Below, one piece after another: positions 23,112 through 34,325 of a stretch of 64,000 nucleotides of DNA. Made by a program: the position numbers and the translations under genes. Position 1 is the stretch's first letter. Every line of letters begins with the position of its first letter. The notes under the pieces were generated by a model, which saw nothing but the letters and a program-made list of their open reading frames with translations, made no database searches and had not been told where the DNA came from. Source of the stretch: Castor canadensis (Eukaryota; Chordata; Mammalia; Rodentia; Castoridae). The stretch lies in assembly GCF_047511655.1 (NCBI RefSeq), contig NC_133397.1, forward strand, positions 10,875,501 through 10,939,500, in the 5' to 3' direction.

Positions 23112-23279
23112 CAGAGAACTTTAAGCTAAATATCAAGGAATACTGTTGTCTACTTTTGGAAGGGAAAATTCACAATACAGGCCAAGGTTTGGTTACTGAA
23201 ATAAAAGGAGTTAGTATCTCAATCACTTTTTTGCTCTACTATAGATGAATGTTGGGTACAAAGCATTAAGTATGTACTG

Positions 23280-23343
23280 ATAATCTATGCAATCTAAGTA
23301 TTCATAATCTATGAATCTAAGTATTCATTCATAATCTATGCAA
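23280..23343. repeat. Short imperfect tandem duplication (about 24-bp unit)
   Basis: The words 'ataatctatgcaatctaag', 'ataatctatgaatctaag' and 'ataatctatgcaa' follow one another with 'tattcat' spacers. This gives about two and a half copies of a 24-28-base unit. Confidence 0.8.
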
Positions 23344-23569
23344 GAAGGTCCGTGTAGCGTGAATAATGTTAAAATATTTTAATTTCATATTTTAATTTTG
23401 AAATAATTTGACTTACAAAAGACCAGTCAAATAATACAGAATAACATAATAACCTTTACGAGCTTCCATATAGTAAAATTATCAGAATTAAATATTATTT
23501 TTGGCAAAAATCATTAAACAATAGATTGGTCAAGTTTCACCAGTCTTTGCAATACTATTGTTTTTTTGA

Positions 23570-23885
23570 TCCATGACCCTACACTACAGTGAGTTATGTA
23601 TCTTTTAGTTAATCTGTTACATTTCTACAGTCCTTGACCTCCATGACCTAGAGTTTTTAGCAAAGCACTGGTTGTTTATTGAGGAACATTTCTTAATTGA
23701 CTTTTTTGATGTTTTCATTAGATTGAGGTTATGTAATATCAGGAAGGGAATGTGCTTTTCTTAGGACATGGAATTAGAGTACCTGTTGATATGTTTTATT
23801 AGTTATGATTAATCCTGACCCATTTGGTTTAAGTGATGTTTGTCAATTTTCTCCAGTGCAAAGTCATTTTCCTTTTTAATAAAGA
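23570..23885 (-). mobile_element. Possible ancient L1M 3' UTR
   Basis: Words such as 'ttgaggttatgtaatatcag', 'gtttaagtgatgtttgtca' and 'ctccagtgcaaagtcatttt' resemble antisense L1MC/ME 3' UTR. Divergence is high and the call is tentative. Confidence 0.4.
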
Positions 23886-24053
23886 CATTTCTTTTCTTTA
23901 TTCATATATTCATATGTGCATATATTGTTTGGGTCAATTCTCCCAAACAATAGGAGAAATTTCTTTATTCCAAAGAATATTTATTTTTGAGGGAAACACA
24001 AAAAGATGGGACACATTGAAAATATTCTATTTTCCCTTAAATTTTGCCTACAA

Positions 24054-26992
24054 ATCATTGATGAACATAGATTTAAAACTTTATACAGTAAGCGAAAAGA
24101 ATTAACTGGATTATATGGTGGTTCTACTTTTAGGTTTTTGAGGGACCTCCATATTGCTTGCCATAACAGTAGCTCTAATTTACTTCCCACCAGCAGTTTG
24201 GAAGTGTTTCTTTTTCCTGAAATCCCCACCAACATTTGTTGTTGCTATCTTATTGATGATAGTCATTAAGAGGATGTTGACCATTTCTTAATGTATTTAT
24301 TTGCCATTTGTCCTTCTTTTGAGAATTGTCTGTTCAGTTCATTTTCCCATTTATTTAGTGAGAGGTTAGTTTTTTTGAGCTCTCTGCACATTCTGGTGAT
24401 TAATCCCTTTTCAGATGTATAGCTGGCAAAGTTTTTCTCTCATTCTGCAGGCTGTCTTTTCATTCTACTGACCATTTCTTTTGTTTGCAAAAGCTTTAGT
24501 TTGAAGCAGTCCTATTAGTCATTTCTTTCTCTTAATGGCTGACCTATTAGAATTCTATTCAGGAAGCTGTGACATATGCCTGCCTATATGTTCCAGTGCT
24601 TTGCCTAGTCTTTCCTATAGTAGTTTCACTGTCTTTGGTCTTACATTAAAATCTTTGGTTCACTTTGAATTGATACTAGTTCAGGGAGACAGACTGAAAT
24701 CTAGTTTCCAATCTTCTCTAGGTGTATATCCAATTTTCTCAGCACCATTTGTTGAAGAGGCTGTCTTTTCTTCAACACATTTTAGATTCCTTTGTCAAAA
24801 ATCATAAATGGTTATAGTTGTATAGTTTTGTGTCTAAGTCCTCTATTATGTTTCACTGGTGTTCTTGTCTATTTTTGTGCCAGTACCATGCTGTTTTTAA
24901 TAATATGACTCTGTAGTATAGTTTGCAATCATGTATTGTGATACCACCAGTGTTTTCTTTTAGTTCAGAATTGCTTTGGCTAGACGAGGTCTTGCGGGTT
25001 TTTATATGAACTTCAGATTGACTTTTCTATCTCAGTGAAGAATGTCATTAGAATTTTGATAGTGATTGAGTTGAATAAATAGATTGCTTTCAGTCTTATA
25101 TTTTCTAGTATTATCTTTGATTTCTTCAGTAACTTATAATCTTTATTATATAAGTCTCTCATTTCATTAATTATTATTAATAATTAATTAATTAATAATA
25201 TCATTATTTCTAGGCATTTTAATTTTTGGGATGCTCTTATGAATGAATTGCTTTCCTGATCTTTCTCAGTTTGATCATTGTTGGTATACAGAAATGCCAC
25301 TGATTTTTGTATATTTATTTTGTATTCTGCCACTTTGCTGATCATGGTTGCATGATCTTAGAGTGTTTTGGTGGAGTTTTTAGGGTCTTTTAGATATAAG
25401 ACCATATTATCTGCAAACAGGGATAATTTGACTTCCTTACCTATTTGATTTCTTGTCTTTGTTTCTCCTGTTTTGTTGCTCTGGTGAGGAATTCTACTAC
25501 TGTATTAAATAGGAATGGGGAGAGTGGGTACCTTTGCCTTGTTCCTGATTGTAGAGGAGATGGCTTCAGTTTTCCCTGGTTTACTATGATGTTGGCTATG
25601 AGTTTTTCATATAAAGCCTTGATAATGTTGAGATATGTTCCTTTCATTCCTCATTTCTTCAGAGCTTTTATCAGAAAAGGATGCCAATATTTGTTGAAGA
25701 CTTCTATCTGCATCATTGAGATGATGATATACTTTATGTCCCTGATTCTGTTTTGGTATTGTGCTACATTGATTTATTTGTGTATGTTGTACCATCCTTG
25801 TATCTTTAGAATGAAACTTACTTGATCATGGCATATTATCCTTTTAATGGATTGGATTCAGTTTACAAGTACTTTATTGAGAATTTTTGCTTTTATGTTC
25901 ATCAGAGGTATTGACCTATAACTTTCTTTTTAGTGATACACCATTACCTGGTTTTGGCATTTGGATACTATTGGCTTCATAGAATAAGTTTGGTAGTATT
26001 CCTTCCCTTTGTATTTTTTGGAACAATTTGAGGCACATTAGTATTATTCTTTAAAGGTCTGCTACAGTGAATTCATTTAGGCCTGGGCTTTTCTTTGTTG
26101 GGAAATTCCTTAAAATTGTCTCAATCTCATTACTTATTATAGCTCAATGTTAATGGGTCATTTGTGTCAATACATTTTTTTATTCATTCTAGATTTTTCA
26201 GTTTTCTGCAGTGTAGTTTTTCAAAATATTCCTGTACTATCTTCTGAATTTCATTGGTGTCCATTGTAATATTCCCCTTTTCATCTATGATTTTATTAAT
26301 TTGGGTTTTTTCCTTTTGGTTAATTTAGCTAAAGGTTTTTCAATATTATCTTTTCAAAGAACCAACTTTTCATCTATTGTTTTCTTGAATCTTTCTTTTT
26401 GTCTCCATTTCATTAATTTATTACTTAATTTTTATGATTTCTTTCCATCTACTACCTTTCAGATTGGCTTGTTTTGTTTTTTCTGAGTTTGAGGTGAATG
26501 ATCAGATTGTTTATTTGAGATCCAATTTTCTGATGTGGACACTCCTGACTATGAACTCCCCTCTTGAGACTGCCAACATTGTGTCCCAGGGGATCTAGAA
26601 AGTTGTATTCTCATTCTTATTTGAATCATAATTTCTTAATTTCATTAACGAACCATTGGTCATTCAGAGTGTGTTGTTCAATCTCCATGGATTTGAGTGG
26701 ATTTTGTACTTTTCTATGCCATTGATTTCTAATTTTATTCCATTATGGTATGTTAGGATTCAGGGATTTTGTTTGTTTGTTTGTTTGGATTTGTTGAGAT
26801 TTGCTTTATCACCCAGGATGTAATCTGTGGGCTGCTGAGAAAAATGTGTAATCTAATGCTGTATGTCAGAATAGTCTATGAATATCTGTTAAGTACATTT
26901 CATCCATGGTATTGCTTTGTTTTAGCATAAGTTTGCTAATTCTTTTTGTCTGGCTGTTGTTTCTATTGATGAGAGTGAGGTGTTGAGTGGTG
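24054..26992 (-). mobile_element. Large L1 ORF2 copy, reverse strand, main segment
   Basis: Nearly 3 kb of ORF2 runs on the reverse strand from the endonuclease region (near 26992) to about codon 1100. Landmarks on the + strand are 'attaatcccttttcagatg', 'ccagtaccatgctgttttta' and 'ttgtagaggagatggcttca'. The last is the complement of the RT stretch that is open at 25647-25441 with S-G-T-R-Q and P-L-S-P. Older in-frame stops are abundant. The 3' UTR and ORF2 C-terminus are absent on the left, where the sequence becomes unrecognisable around 24054. Confidence 0.8.
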
Positions 26993-27290
26993 GCAAAAAG
27001 ATATATCAGGAATGTGGAAATAAGAAGCAAGCAGGAGCAGCTATTCTCTTATCAGACAAAGCAGACTTCAAGCAAAAATCAGTCTGAAGAGACAAAGAAT
27101 GTTACTACACACTATTAAAAGGAACAACCCAGCAAGAAGATATAGCAATTCTAAATTTATATGCACCAAACATCAGTACACTGTAGTTCACAGAACAAAC
27201 ACAGCCAAGCTTAAAGGAACAGATAAAATAATTATTGGCAATTTGAACACTCTGCTCATACTTCCCTGTGCTATTTGAACTGTATCTCAG
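26993..27290 (+). mobile_element. Inverted 5' segment of the same L1 (endonuclease part)
   Basis: Orientation flips at about 26993. The forward strand now reads ORF2 endonuclease sequence, with 'attctcttatcagacaaagc', 'aacaacccagcaagaagat' and 'atgcaccaaacatcagtaca', ending in the segment that encodes G-N-L-N-T-L-L. The main segment starts at the same L1 position (complement of 'aacacctcactctcatcaat'). The pieces therefore meet almost base to base in L1 coordinates, as twin priming predicts. Confidence 0.75.
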
Positions 27291-28600
27291 GTAATAATGA
27301 GTACTTAATAATTTTCATAATAATAAAAGTAGTTATTTCAAGAGATTGTGGTTGCTGTCTTAGATAAATTAGTCCTTTAGCAGATAACTTTGGTTACTTC
27401 CCAGATAACAAAGAAACAAATAAATATAAATAAGTGAAATTCTATATGTGAAAGTTTATGGAAATAAGTGTTTCTGTATAGATACAAATTTATAATCATG
27501 TACATACTTACATATGCATTTATAGAGTATATGCATTTATATACATATATCTATATGTAAAATATTACAGTATGAAAAGAAATAATATACAGAAACATTC
27601 ATAATATTAAAGACCATACAAATATTATCTACCATATTGTTTTCTAGTATTGTATTATTTTAGTGTGTACTAAAATATTCTTCTTGCGTATTATGAATTT
27701 TACCAAAGATTTCAAGAACTTGGTGTTCACATATCCATTAGTATAAGTAGATTTATGCTTGTATTTTATTTTTGCATTTATTATCAATGTTTAAAAATTA
27801 TAATAGTCCATATTTGGAGTTCACATTTCTGATCTCTGAAGTAGACGGTCTGCCATTACTGGACCTACATTTCTACAAACTGGTGAGAGTCCATGTTCCT
27901 GTTTTATGGAACATGTTTCTGCTATTTTTCATGCTTTATAAAATTTGTGTTACCAGTGAGACCTGTGGTCATGTGGCTTTGTGATAGCTGCTAAGCAGTA
28001 TGGATGATTCTTCTTGTATTTTGTCATAACTCTGTCACAGAAATATATATATCTTTCCATTTCTTACTGAGAAAAAGTTTAAAAACCCTTAGCTTTGTAC
28101 AAAAAAGTTGTTTACCTCTTTGCTATTTCTTTCTACCCTACTTTTCATTTTAACCTCTTCTCATCCCCACTTATACACAAGACAAAGAATTTCACAAAAT
28201 GTTTTGCCAAAGTTTGCAGATTTATCTCAATTTTGGACATAACACCATTTTTAGGTACATTATATAACACTACTTTTATCACAAAACATCTATTTGTGTT
28301 TTAAAAATGATGTGCATGATAGACCAAATTGTGTTTGATGGAATAAGTCATGAATGGTCCAAACTATAGCTAAAAATTTGCAAGTTGGATTAGGAATAAC
28401 ATAAAAAAGAAACTAGACTTCTATGTAGATTTTTTTAAAAGACATTCAAAACTACAGATCTGTGAAAATCAGTCAAACAAAATCATTCAGAACTTTGAGG
28501 TGATGAAAAGTATTGGGGATAAACTCAAGATAGTTTATTTAGGGCCTAATCCTTCGAAAATGACCAAATTATTCCTCACATCAGGAGTGAACAATGTTGC
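27291..28600. other. Unassigned AT-rich sequence
   Basis: No gene or clear repeat. A TA/TG-rich patch (27490-27570) with several 'tatatgcattta' words is the only structure. Confidence 0.5.
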
Positions 28601-30289
28601 CTGTGATGTTTAGGACACTAACTCTGACAGCAGTGTGAGTGGTTGACTGAAAAAAACTGAGATTTTGGCATCTGGTTTTAGTATGAACATATGAAAAGCT
28701 TGTAAGTCATCACTCCCATTCTTGCAATGAATAAAAAAGCTGAACAAATTGAAAATTAGTCAATTTTCTTGGACACATCAGATAGTTGTGGTCAAAGAAT
28801 AAACTGCTATCCTAAAATGTCTGGAGACAGGCAAATTGAGAGACTCAAGTCAGTCTCACCTGGAACAGAGGTTGCAGAAGATAAAAACAGGTACCAACAT
28901 TTAAACTGCAATTTTCATAAACATTTCTATGGATCCAAACCATGGGTTTCTGACTCTGGATGTGAGAGCAGCCCTTTGATAGGGGAAGAAATTATTGACA
29001 GCCACAAGTTCCCTGGTAAAGATGGAGAGTTAACACTGCTCCTTTGTGGAAGTGATGCTCCCTCAGGAAGGGGCTATCATCCACTGAAAAGGTCACTAGA
29101 AAGAACAGAGCCGCCTTAAAAACCAGGGAAATAACTGAGCAGATAAAGCTGCCAAAGAGTCTGCCCTGAATGATGGAGCTGGAAATCTATTGACTATGCT
29201 AATGCTTTTCACTGCTCTTCTGGTGATTACAGATTTGGTTTTGTGTCACACCTTGTTTCCATCCCAGACTTCTTGCATCTTGTCCTATAATTGGAATGTT
29301 TCCAATGAAACAAATCAGTTTTTTCAACATTATTTAGATCCTTGTGACCTTTAACACTTCTGCATCATGTCACTGCATTAAATTCTGCAGCTTATGTGCT
29401 GCCCATAACCCACAGGGGTTTCTCCCACATTTAGGAGGAAAGTTGTCAAGCCTCCTTTCCCATCCTCACTTATCAAGAGATAGAGAGCATGTCTAATGGG
29501 AAACATAACCACACTAGTTAGAAAGCAGCACCTGGAAGACAGCGCACGTCTTCTTCATACCAAGGGAGATGTCTATATCCCTCTTCATCAATAAACAATC
29601 ACAATCCTAGCTAGCACATACCAGACTGGCCACCTCCTTGGATTCTGTGGATGTTTCCACAGTAAATGGAGACTTCCTTCCTTATTTCTCTCTCTCATTC
29701 ATAGACTTAGTAGTCCTTTTGCTGTAATTTGCTGAATTTTGAGTTATAGCTTTGGGGAGCCCCTTCAATATTTTTTATTCCATGTATAGAACTGACATGC
29801 TCAATCATAAGTTGCTACTATACATACAAAATAGAATAATCTTGTATACTTAGAAACATTCATATGTTTGCGTTTTCAACATGCTGTCCAAAATGGAGAT
29901 ACAGAAAACTTGTAGGGAGAAAACAGTGTCCCACATGGAACACCTATAGATTATTTTCAATGGTCCTGTATTGATACCAGGATGCTGTACAGGCGTGAGA
30001 GTGTGACATTGGTACAGACCTAGACTCTACTGAATAGATTGGTCCTCATAAGTGATATAAGACCTCATAGTGAAGGTTTTGAATGTGAGACTTCAGTATA
30101 ACCACCTGAAAATACATAACACATAATGTATACATTGATAACCAACTCTTTGTATGTAGTACATGCAATTGTTGGTAACATGGTCTGAAAGTACACCCAC
30201 CCACCTGCAGTCAGTCCTATACACTGGGCAGGTGTACAGGGATTTATGCTCGTGGATTACCAATATAACTGGAGTCCAGATCTAAATAC
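28601..30289. other. Unassigned moderately GC-rich block, possibly retroviral
   Basis: The block differs in composition from its AT-rich flanks and carries a 116-codon frame at 28769-29119 (separate entry). It lies just upstream of an env-like remnant at 30290-30440. It could therefore be a decayed endogenous retrovirus or LTR, but I could not match it to a named family. Confidence 0.35.
28769..29119 (+). other. Unassigned 116-codon open frame
   Basis: The frame opens with M-D-T-S-D-S-C-G and ends with E-R-T-E-P-P before a stop. It has mixed composition, with several S, G, K and C residues, no signal peptide, no membrane segment and no motif I know. The nucleotide composition is less AT-biased than the surroundings. 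It may be part of an old transposable element or LTR, or a chance frame. I do not propose a function. Confidence 0.25.
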
Positions 30290-30440
30290 CATAAAGATAC
30301 CATGCCTTGCCTTGCTGGATCCCTATCTTGGTTCAGCCCTCACAGTGATGCTCGTACTCCTTCTGATTGTTTTTGACCCTGTATTTTGAATACCCTGAAA
30401 AGTTTGGGACTGTTAGGCTCCAGTAATTTCATGCTAACCT
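30290..30440 (+). pseudogene. Probable endogenous retrovirus env 3' end remnant
   Basis: A forward frame gives a run of L, V, I and A residues long enough to span a membrane (about 30315-30370), preceded by a short polar stretch. One base out of frame, a P-C-I-L-N motif follows at once. A hydrophobic segment leading into this motif is characteristic of the transmembrane subunit of gammaretrovirus-like envelopes. An in-frame stop and the frame change show that it is dead. No gag or pol could be recognised nearby, so confidence is modest. Confidence 0.45.
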
Positions 30441-30795
30441 GACAATGACACAAGGTTTCTAGCTGGTGTCACTGGAGGAAGAGTTGGATCCAAATAGAGC
30501 TCTGGAAGAGTCAGCAAGAGACTTTCATACTTCTGTGGAACCTTAGGGACAGTGTCCTGTTCTGAAAGAAGAAGTGTTACAGAACACTGAGATCTTTATC
30601 CATGATGCCTTAAGTTTAAGATGGATGAAATCTCTAAGGGGGGAACTTGGAAAGACAGAGTGATACAACACTGCCTAAGGGTATTTGATTAAGTGCTGAA
30701 AACTGTTAAATATCGTTAAAAATGTTACTGTCACTCATAGGTCTTTATTATAAGTATCCTTGCTTGTTCACTTTCTTTTAAATAAGCTAAGATTT
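30441..30795. other. Unassigned sequence after the env-like remnant
   Basis: If the neighbouring env call is right, this would be the position of the env tail and 3' LTR. I see no polyadenylation signal or clear LTR edges. Confidence 0.4.
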
Positions 30796-30857
30796 TGGGG
30801 GCTTGGCTGATAACCTTGCCTAGCAAATCCAAGGCCCTTAGCTCAAATCCCAGGGTC
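30796..30857 (+). mobile_element. ID-like SINE, 5' damaged
   Basis: The word order 'gggcttggctgataaccttg', 'cctagcaaatccaaggccc' and 'tagctcaaatcccagggtc' follows the tRNA-like ID element (A box, anticodon-loop region, B box). The tail has turned into a GA repeat. Confidence 0.7.

Positions 30858-30897
<40 letters not shown>
30858..30897. repeat. GA dinucleotide microsatellite at a SINE tail
   Basis: A run of about 19 AG units starts exactly where the SINE A-tail should be, which suggests it grew from the tail. Confidence 0.9.
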
Positions 30898-30899
<2 letters not shown>

Positions 30900-31840
30900 C
30901 AGAAAGAGAGCAGACCCTAGGACTTGTAGCCTCTGCAACAGCAACAATAGCAAAGCAGTGACAGTGTGTGGGCAGCTGAAGAGTTGCAGAGGGCCCTGAT
31001 ACCCAAGGCTCAGAGATGTAACACTGAGCAGTGGCTAAGAGGCATTGAGAATCAGATGGCTGATACTTGAAATTGTGAGCTGTAATATACAGCAGATGCG
31101 GACCTAAAGAGTTTCAGAGACCAACCTAGGGCAGAGACGACAAGAAGCTAAGAAGAAGGAGAAGCTGAGTCTGTGAAGGATTAGAGGCTGTGAAAAACAG
31201 AAGGTTGGAGCCAAGCATACAAGGACTGCAAGTACCAGTTGCCAGAAAAGTTCAAGAGAGCTACCAAGGATTAAAGGAACAAGGACCCTACACCCACAGC
31301 TTAGGAGCCTTAATACAAGCAGCTAGCTGTTAACTCTCTAGGTTTTAAGCCCAGAGCAGTAAGCCTCTGCCTTGAACACATACAGCTATGAACCCCCAAC
31401 TCTGAAAGTTTGGAGCCAAAAGAAAAATGAAGGCTTAAAGCAATTAGCCTCTAGTTCCCCAGGCTTAAGAGCTATAAGCTTCTGGGTTTGGAATCTCAGC
31501 TTCTGAACCTCTGGGACTCAAGGCCATCAACACTAAGGGAGCACTTGAGCAAAAGAACCCCAGTGAGCAATTTATAACAACACCTTATCTTCATACCAAT
31601 AGAGTTGCAATATAACAGCAAGTCACAGACTATTTAAGGAAACACAGTGACAATGGTTGAGGAAGGGAAAACAAGACAGTAGGACAGTCTGGAGGCTCTG
31701 GTACCTACAGATAACACAAACATAAAACCTGGCCACCCTCTAGCCATACTAACATGAAGCTTCACACAACAGCTTTTTTGCCTCAATTCTTATCACTTGA
31801 TGCATTATATCTGGATTTTAAAAAAATTAAAGGCATACTA
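30898..31840 (+). mobile_element. Possible 5' UTR of an ancient L1
   Basis: Purine-rich, moderately GC-rich sequence with recurring words (cagctgaagagttgcag, gtttggagccaaaag, cttctgggtttggaatc) leads directly into recognisable L1 ORF1 sequence at about 31841. Position and composition suit an L1M 5' UTR, but there is no independent match. Confidence 0.4.
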
Positions 31841-32333
31841 AGGGAAAAGGAAACAATCAGAAGAATATCGGGATCAGACTCAGATGTGAAATAGGTGTTG
31901 AGATTATCAGACCAGGAATTGAAGTTAACAAACATAAATAGAAAAAAAGACAACACTCAAGAGCAAGTGAGATGAATGAGTAAATTAAGAGGATAGGCAA
32001 AAGATCCAAAACACAATTTGAAAATAATATCTTGGATGGGAACTTTATAGATTGGAGACTGATGGGGAAAGAGTCAATGAACTGAAAGTAAGTCAATGAA
32101 TTTGAAATAAAGTGAGGAAAATGTGACAGAAAATTTGGAACAGAACACCCAGGAAGAGCAGAATGAAAGAAAGACAAAAGAAGCAGGAAAATATTTGAAA
32201 TAATAATGACTGAGATTCCCTAAAATTAAAGATAGACACCAAACTACAGATCTAAGAAAACCCTAGAGAAAAAATACCATGAACACTAAAGAATCTACAT
32301 CTAGGTGAGGTTGATTAAAACAATAGGATAAGA
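31841..32333 (+). pseudogene. Ancient L1M ORF1 remnant, first part
   Basis: The forward strand has landmarks of old L1 ORF1: 'agactcagatgtgaaatagg', 'gagattatcagaccaggaat', 'gaaatatttgaaataataat' (written with small changes) and 'agatagacaccaaactacag'. ORF1 would encode the L1 RNA-binding protein. Stops are frequent and no frame is retained. An LTR interrupts it at 32334. The reverse frame at 31857-32177 is only the opposite strand of this purine-rich block. Confidence 0.7.
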
Positions 32334-32850
32334 TGCCACAGGGCTCCTCAAATCCCATGCAACTTAAGGCACATTTCATGCTAAATTCCTTATCTCAGCC
32401 CATTGTTATCTTTTGCTGTTCTAAATTGCAAGACAAAAAGGCTTGGGGTGTTTCCACCTTCATTATCACTCAGATAAAAGCATGAATATTGATCACACCC
32501 CATGCATATGATCAAAATACATTGGGAGTTGGTTTGGGTGCATGGGACCAGTAACTGTCAATTACCCTTGCCTTGCCCACTGGATTGCCCAATCCCCTTC
32601 CCACTGGCCATTTACTGGCTTTTCCATCTCACCGATTGGTGTGGATTTTTAAAACATTTTTGAAATAAAGAGAGTTCTCTCTTTGCTTCCACATGGGCCA
32701 CCAAGGCTTCTTGTAAGTTATGCCCTAACCTTTAATAAACTTTTATTACCATCCTCAGTATGTCTATATATCCTTCCTGAATGCATCCACGTAGGATATA
32801 AGAATCTGGAATATTCTGTGCATCAGCAACTACAAACAAGGGCATATGGT
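32334..32850 (+). mobile_element. Solo LTR inside L1 ORF1
   Basis: An AT/GC-balanced insertion starts with TG (tgccacagggctcc). It carries polyadenylation signals AATAAA at 32664-32669 and 32733-32738, with 'ctctttgcttccacatgggc' between them, which is typical LTR R/U5 style. L1 ORF1 continues on the right side from about 32895. The right edge is uncertain and no internal retroviral sequence accompanies it. Confidence 0.55.
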
Positions 32851-32894
32851 ACTCAAGCTATGCAAACCAAAGATTTAAAAAACACTTTATAGGA

Positions 32895-33040
32895 AATAAT
32901 AGGAAGGCTTATCTTTGGGAAATAAAGATAATAAGCACATCAGATATCTCCTCAGAAACCATTCACCCAAGAAAATAATGGATGGAGGTATTAAAATTGT
33001 GACAGAAAAGAACCACACCAAACCAGCATTCTAGTAAAAT
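32895..33040 (+). pseudogene. Ancient L1M ORF1 remnant, second part
   Basis: Continuation of the ORF1 sequence from 32333, with 'cagatatctcctcagaaacc' and 'gatggaggtattaaaattgt' corresponding to the conserved centre of old L1 ORF1. A second LTR interrupts it at 33041. Confidence 0.6.
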
Positions 33041-33482
33041 TGTAAAAGGTACTTAAATTGCTTTTGCTGAAAAGCTCTGACTCCCTATTTGAGCCTAAAA
33101 GTTTACTAAAAGCAGTATTAAATCTTGGCATCGCCCCTTCATTTGGTATTTGTCATTACTCTAAGTCACTCACTCTGCAGTCACTTTGTAAACATCTTGG
33201 GTTGCAGGAAGGATAGAACTGATAGCATCTTCATGAAAAGGCACAGAAACTAACCTCCTAACTGTAAAGGCTGCTCAGGATAGAAAATTTGCCAGGTGAC
33301 AATGACTCTCAAAAACAACTTCCAAGGAACCCCTGAGGAATAACTCTATGCCCGTGACTGGGACTACCATTAATAAACCCCCTTTCTCTGCCATTCACCA
33401 TCACTGTCTCTTTATTTGGCAGATAGGGAAGAGTGGCTGGATCTGACCTGTGGAAGCCCTGGAGTTTGGGTCCAGGATTACA
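33041..33482 (+). mobile_element. Second solo LTR, 442 bp, TG...CA
   Basis: It starts with 'tgtaaaaggtac' and ends 'ggattaca', giving TG...CA edges. It has AATAAA at 33372-33377 followed by a T/C-rich stretch (cactgtctctttatttggc). Sequence and length differ from the LTR at 32334, so the two are not the ends of one provirus. I could not identify a target duplication. Confidence 0.6.
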
Positions 33483-34325
33483 AAGTATTTATAAATGACA
33501 TGAGTGGTAAAGGACCTAAATCAACAACATATAAAGAACACTTATAGCTTAATATAAGAAAATAAGCAACACAGTTAAAAATGGACACCAAATCTGAACA
33601 GACACCTTGTGAAAGAAAATATTAAAAGCAGACCTACATGCTTATTAAACCAAGTTAAGTCCAAAAAATCTAACTCTAGCTAGCAAGGATGCACAATTAC
33701 ATAAAGGGAACTGATCCATTGCTTGTGGGAATAGGAAAGTGTAGGTATAATCATCTTGAAGTACAGTTTAGTAGTTTCTTACCAAGCTAAATATAGCCTG
33801 ACCATCTCATGGAGCAATTGTACTTCTAGGTATTCACACTATTTTCAAATATTTATGTCCACTCAAAATCCAAACCACAAATATTTATTATATCTCTATT
33901 CATAACTTTCCCTAAGAAGAATCAATCAAAAAGTCCTTCAGGAAAAAGGGTAAATAAATAGTGAAACATTCATATAATTAATATTATTCACCTCTATAAA
34001 TAAATAATGTATCTAGTTATGAAGATGAATAGAGATTTAAATTCAAATAGATAAGTGAAATAGCCAGTCTAAAACATATTGTATTGTTTCCATATACTGA
34101 CACAGAAAATGAATATTCACAGAGACAGTGTCAAGATCAGTGGTTGTCATGGATTCTTGTAAATGGAGTGAAGGAAGGACTGGTGAAAAAAGAGTTTTAG
34201 GGCTGAGACATATTTAGTATGATAATAGAGCAGGAAATACATGGTATTATGCATTTCCTTTAGCTCACACAAATCTATAACACTGAGAGTGAACCTTAAT
34301 ATATACAAATTTAAAAGAAAAATCA
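33483..34325 (+). mobile_element. Ancient L1M ORF2 3' part and 3' UTR
   Basis: Forward landmarks are 'catataaagaacacttatag', 'ctgatccattgcttgtggga', 'ttagtagtttcttaccaagc', 'caaaaagtccttcaggaaa', 'gtgtcaagatcagtggttg' and 'actgagagtgaaccttaat'. They follow the order of an old L1MC/ME 3' end. Most of ORF2 between ORF1 (33040) and this part is missing. Either one L1 lost about 2.5 kb or two separate copies lie side by side. Confidence 0.7.

Noticed and set aside
23018-23248. 76-codon frame with a histidine/threonine repeat
   Set aside because: The repeat is the translation of the CA microsatellite; nothing else supports coding.
32334-33482. The two LTRs as ends of a single provirus
   Set aside because: Their sequences and lengths differ, and L1 ORF1 sequence lies between them where retroviral genes should be.
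30898-34325. A HAL1-type element (L1 relative lacking ORF2)
   Set aside because: ORF2 C-terminal sequence is present after 33483, which HAL1 elements lack.
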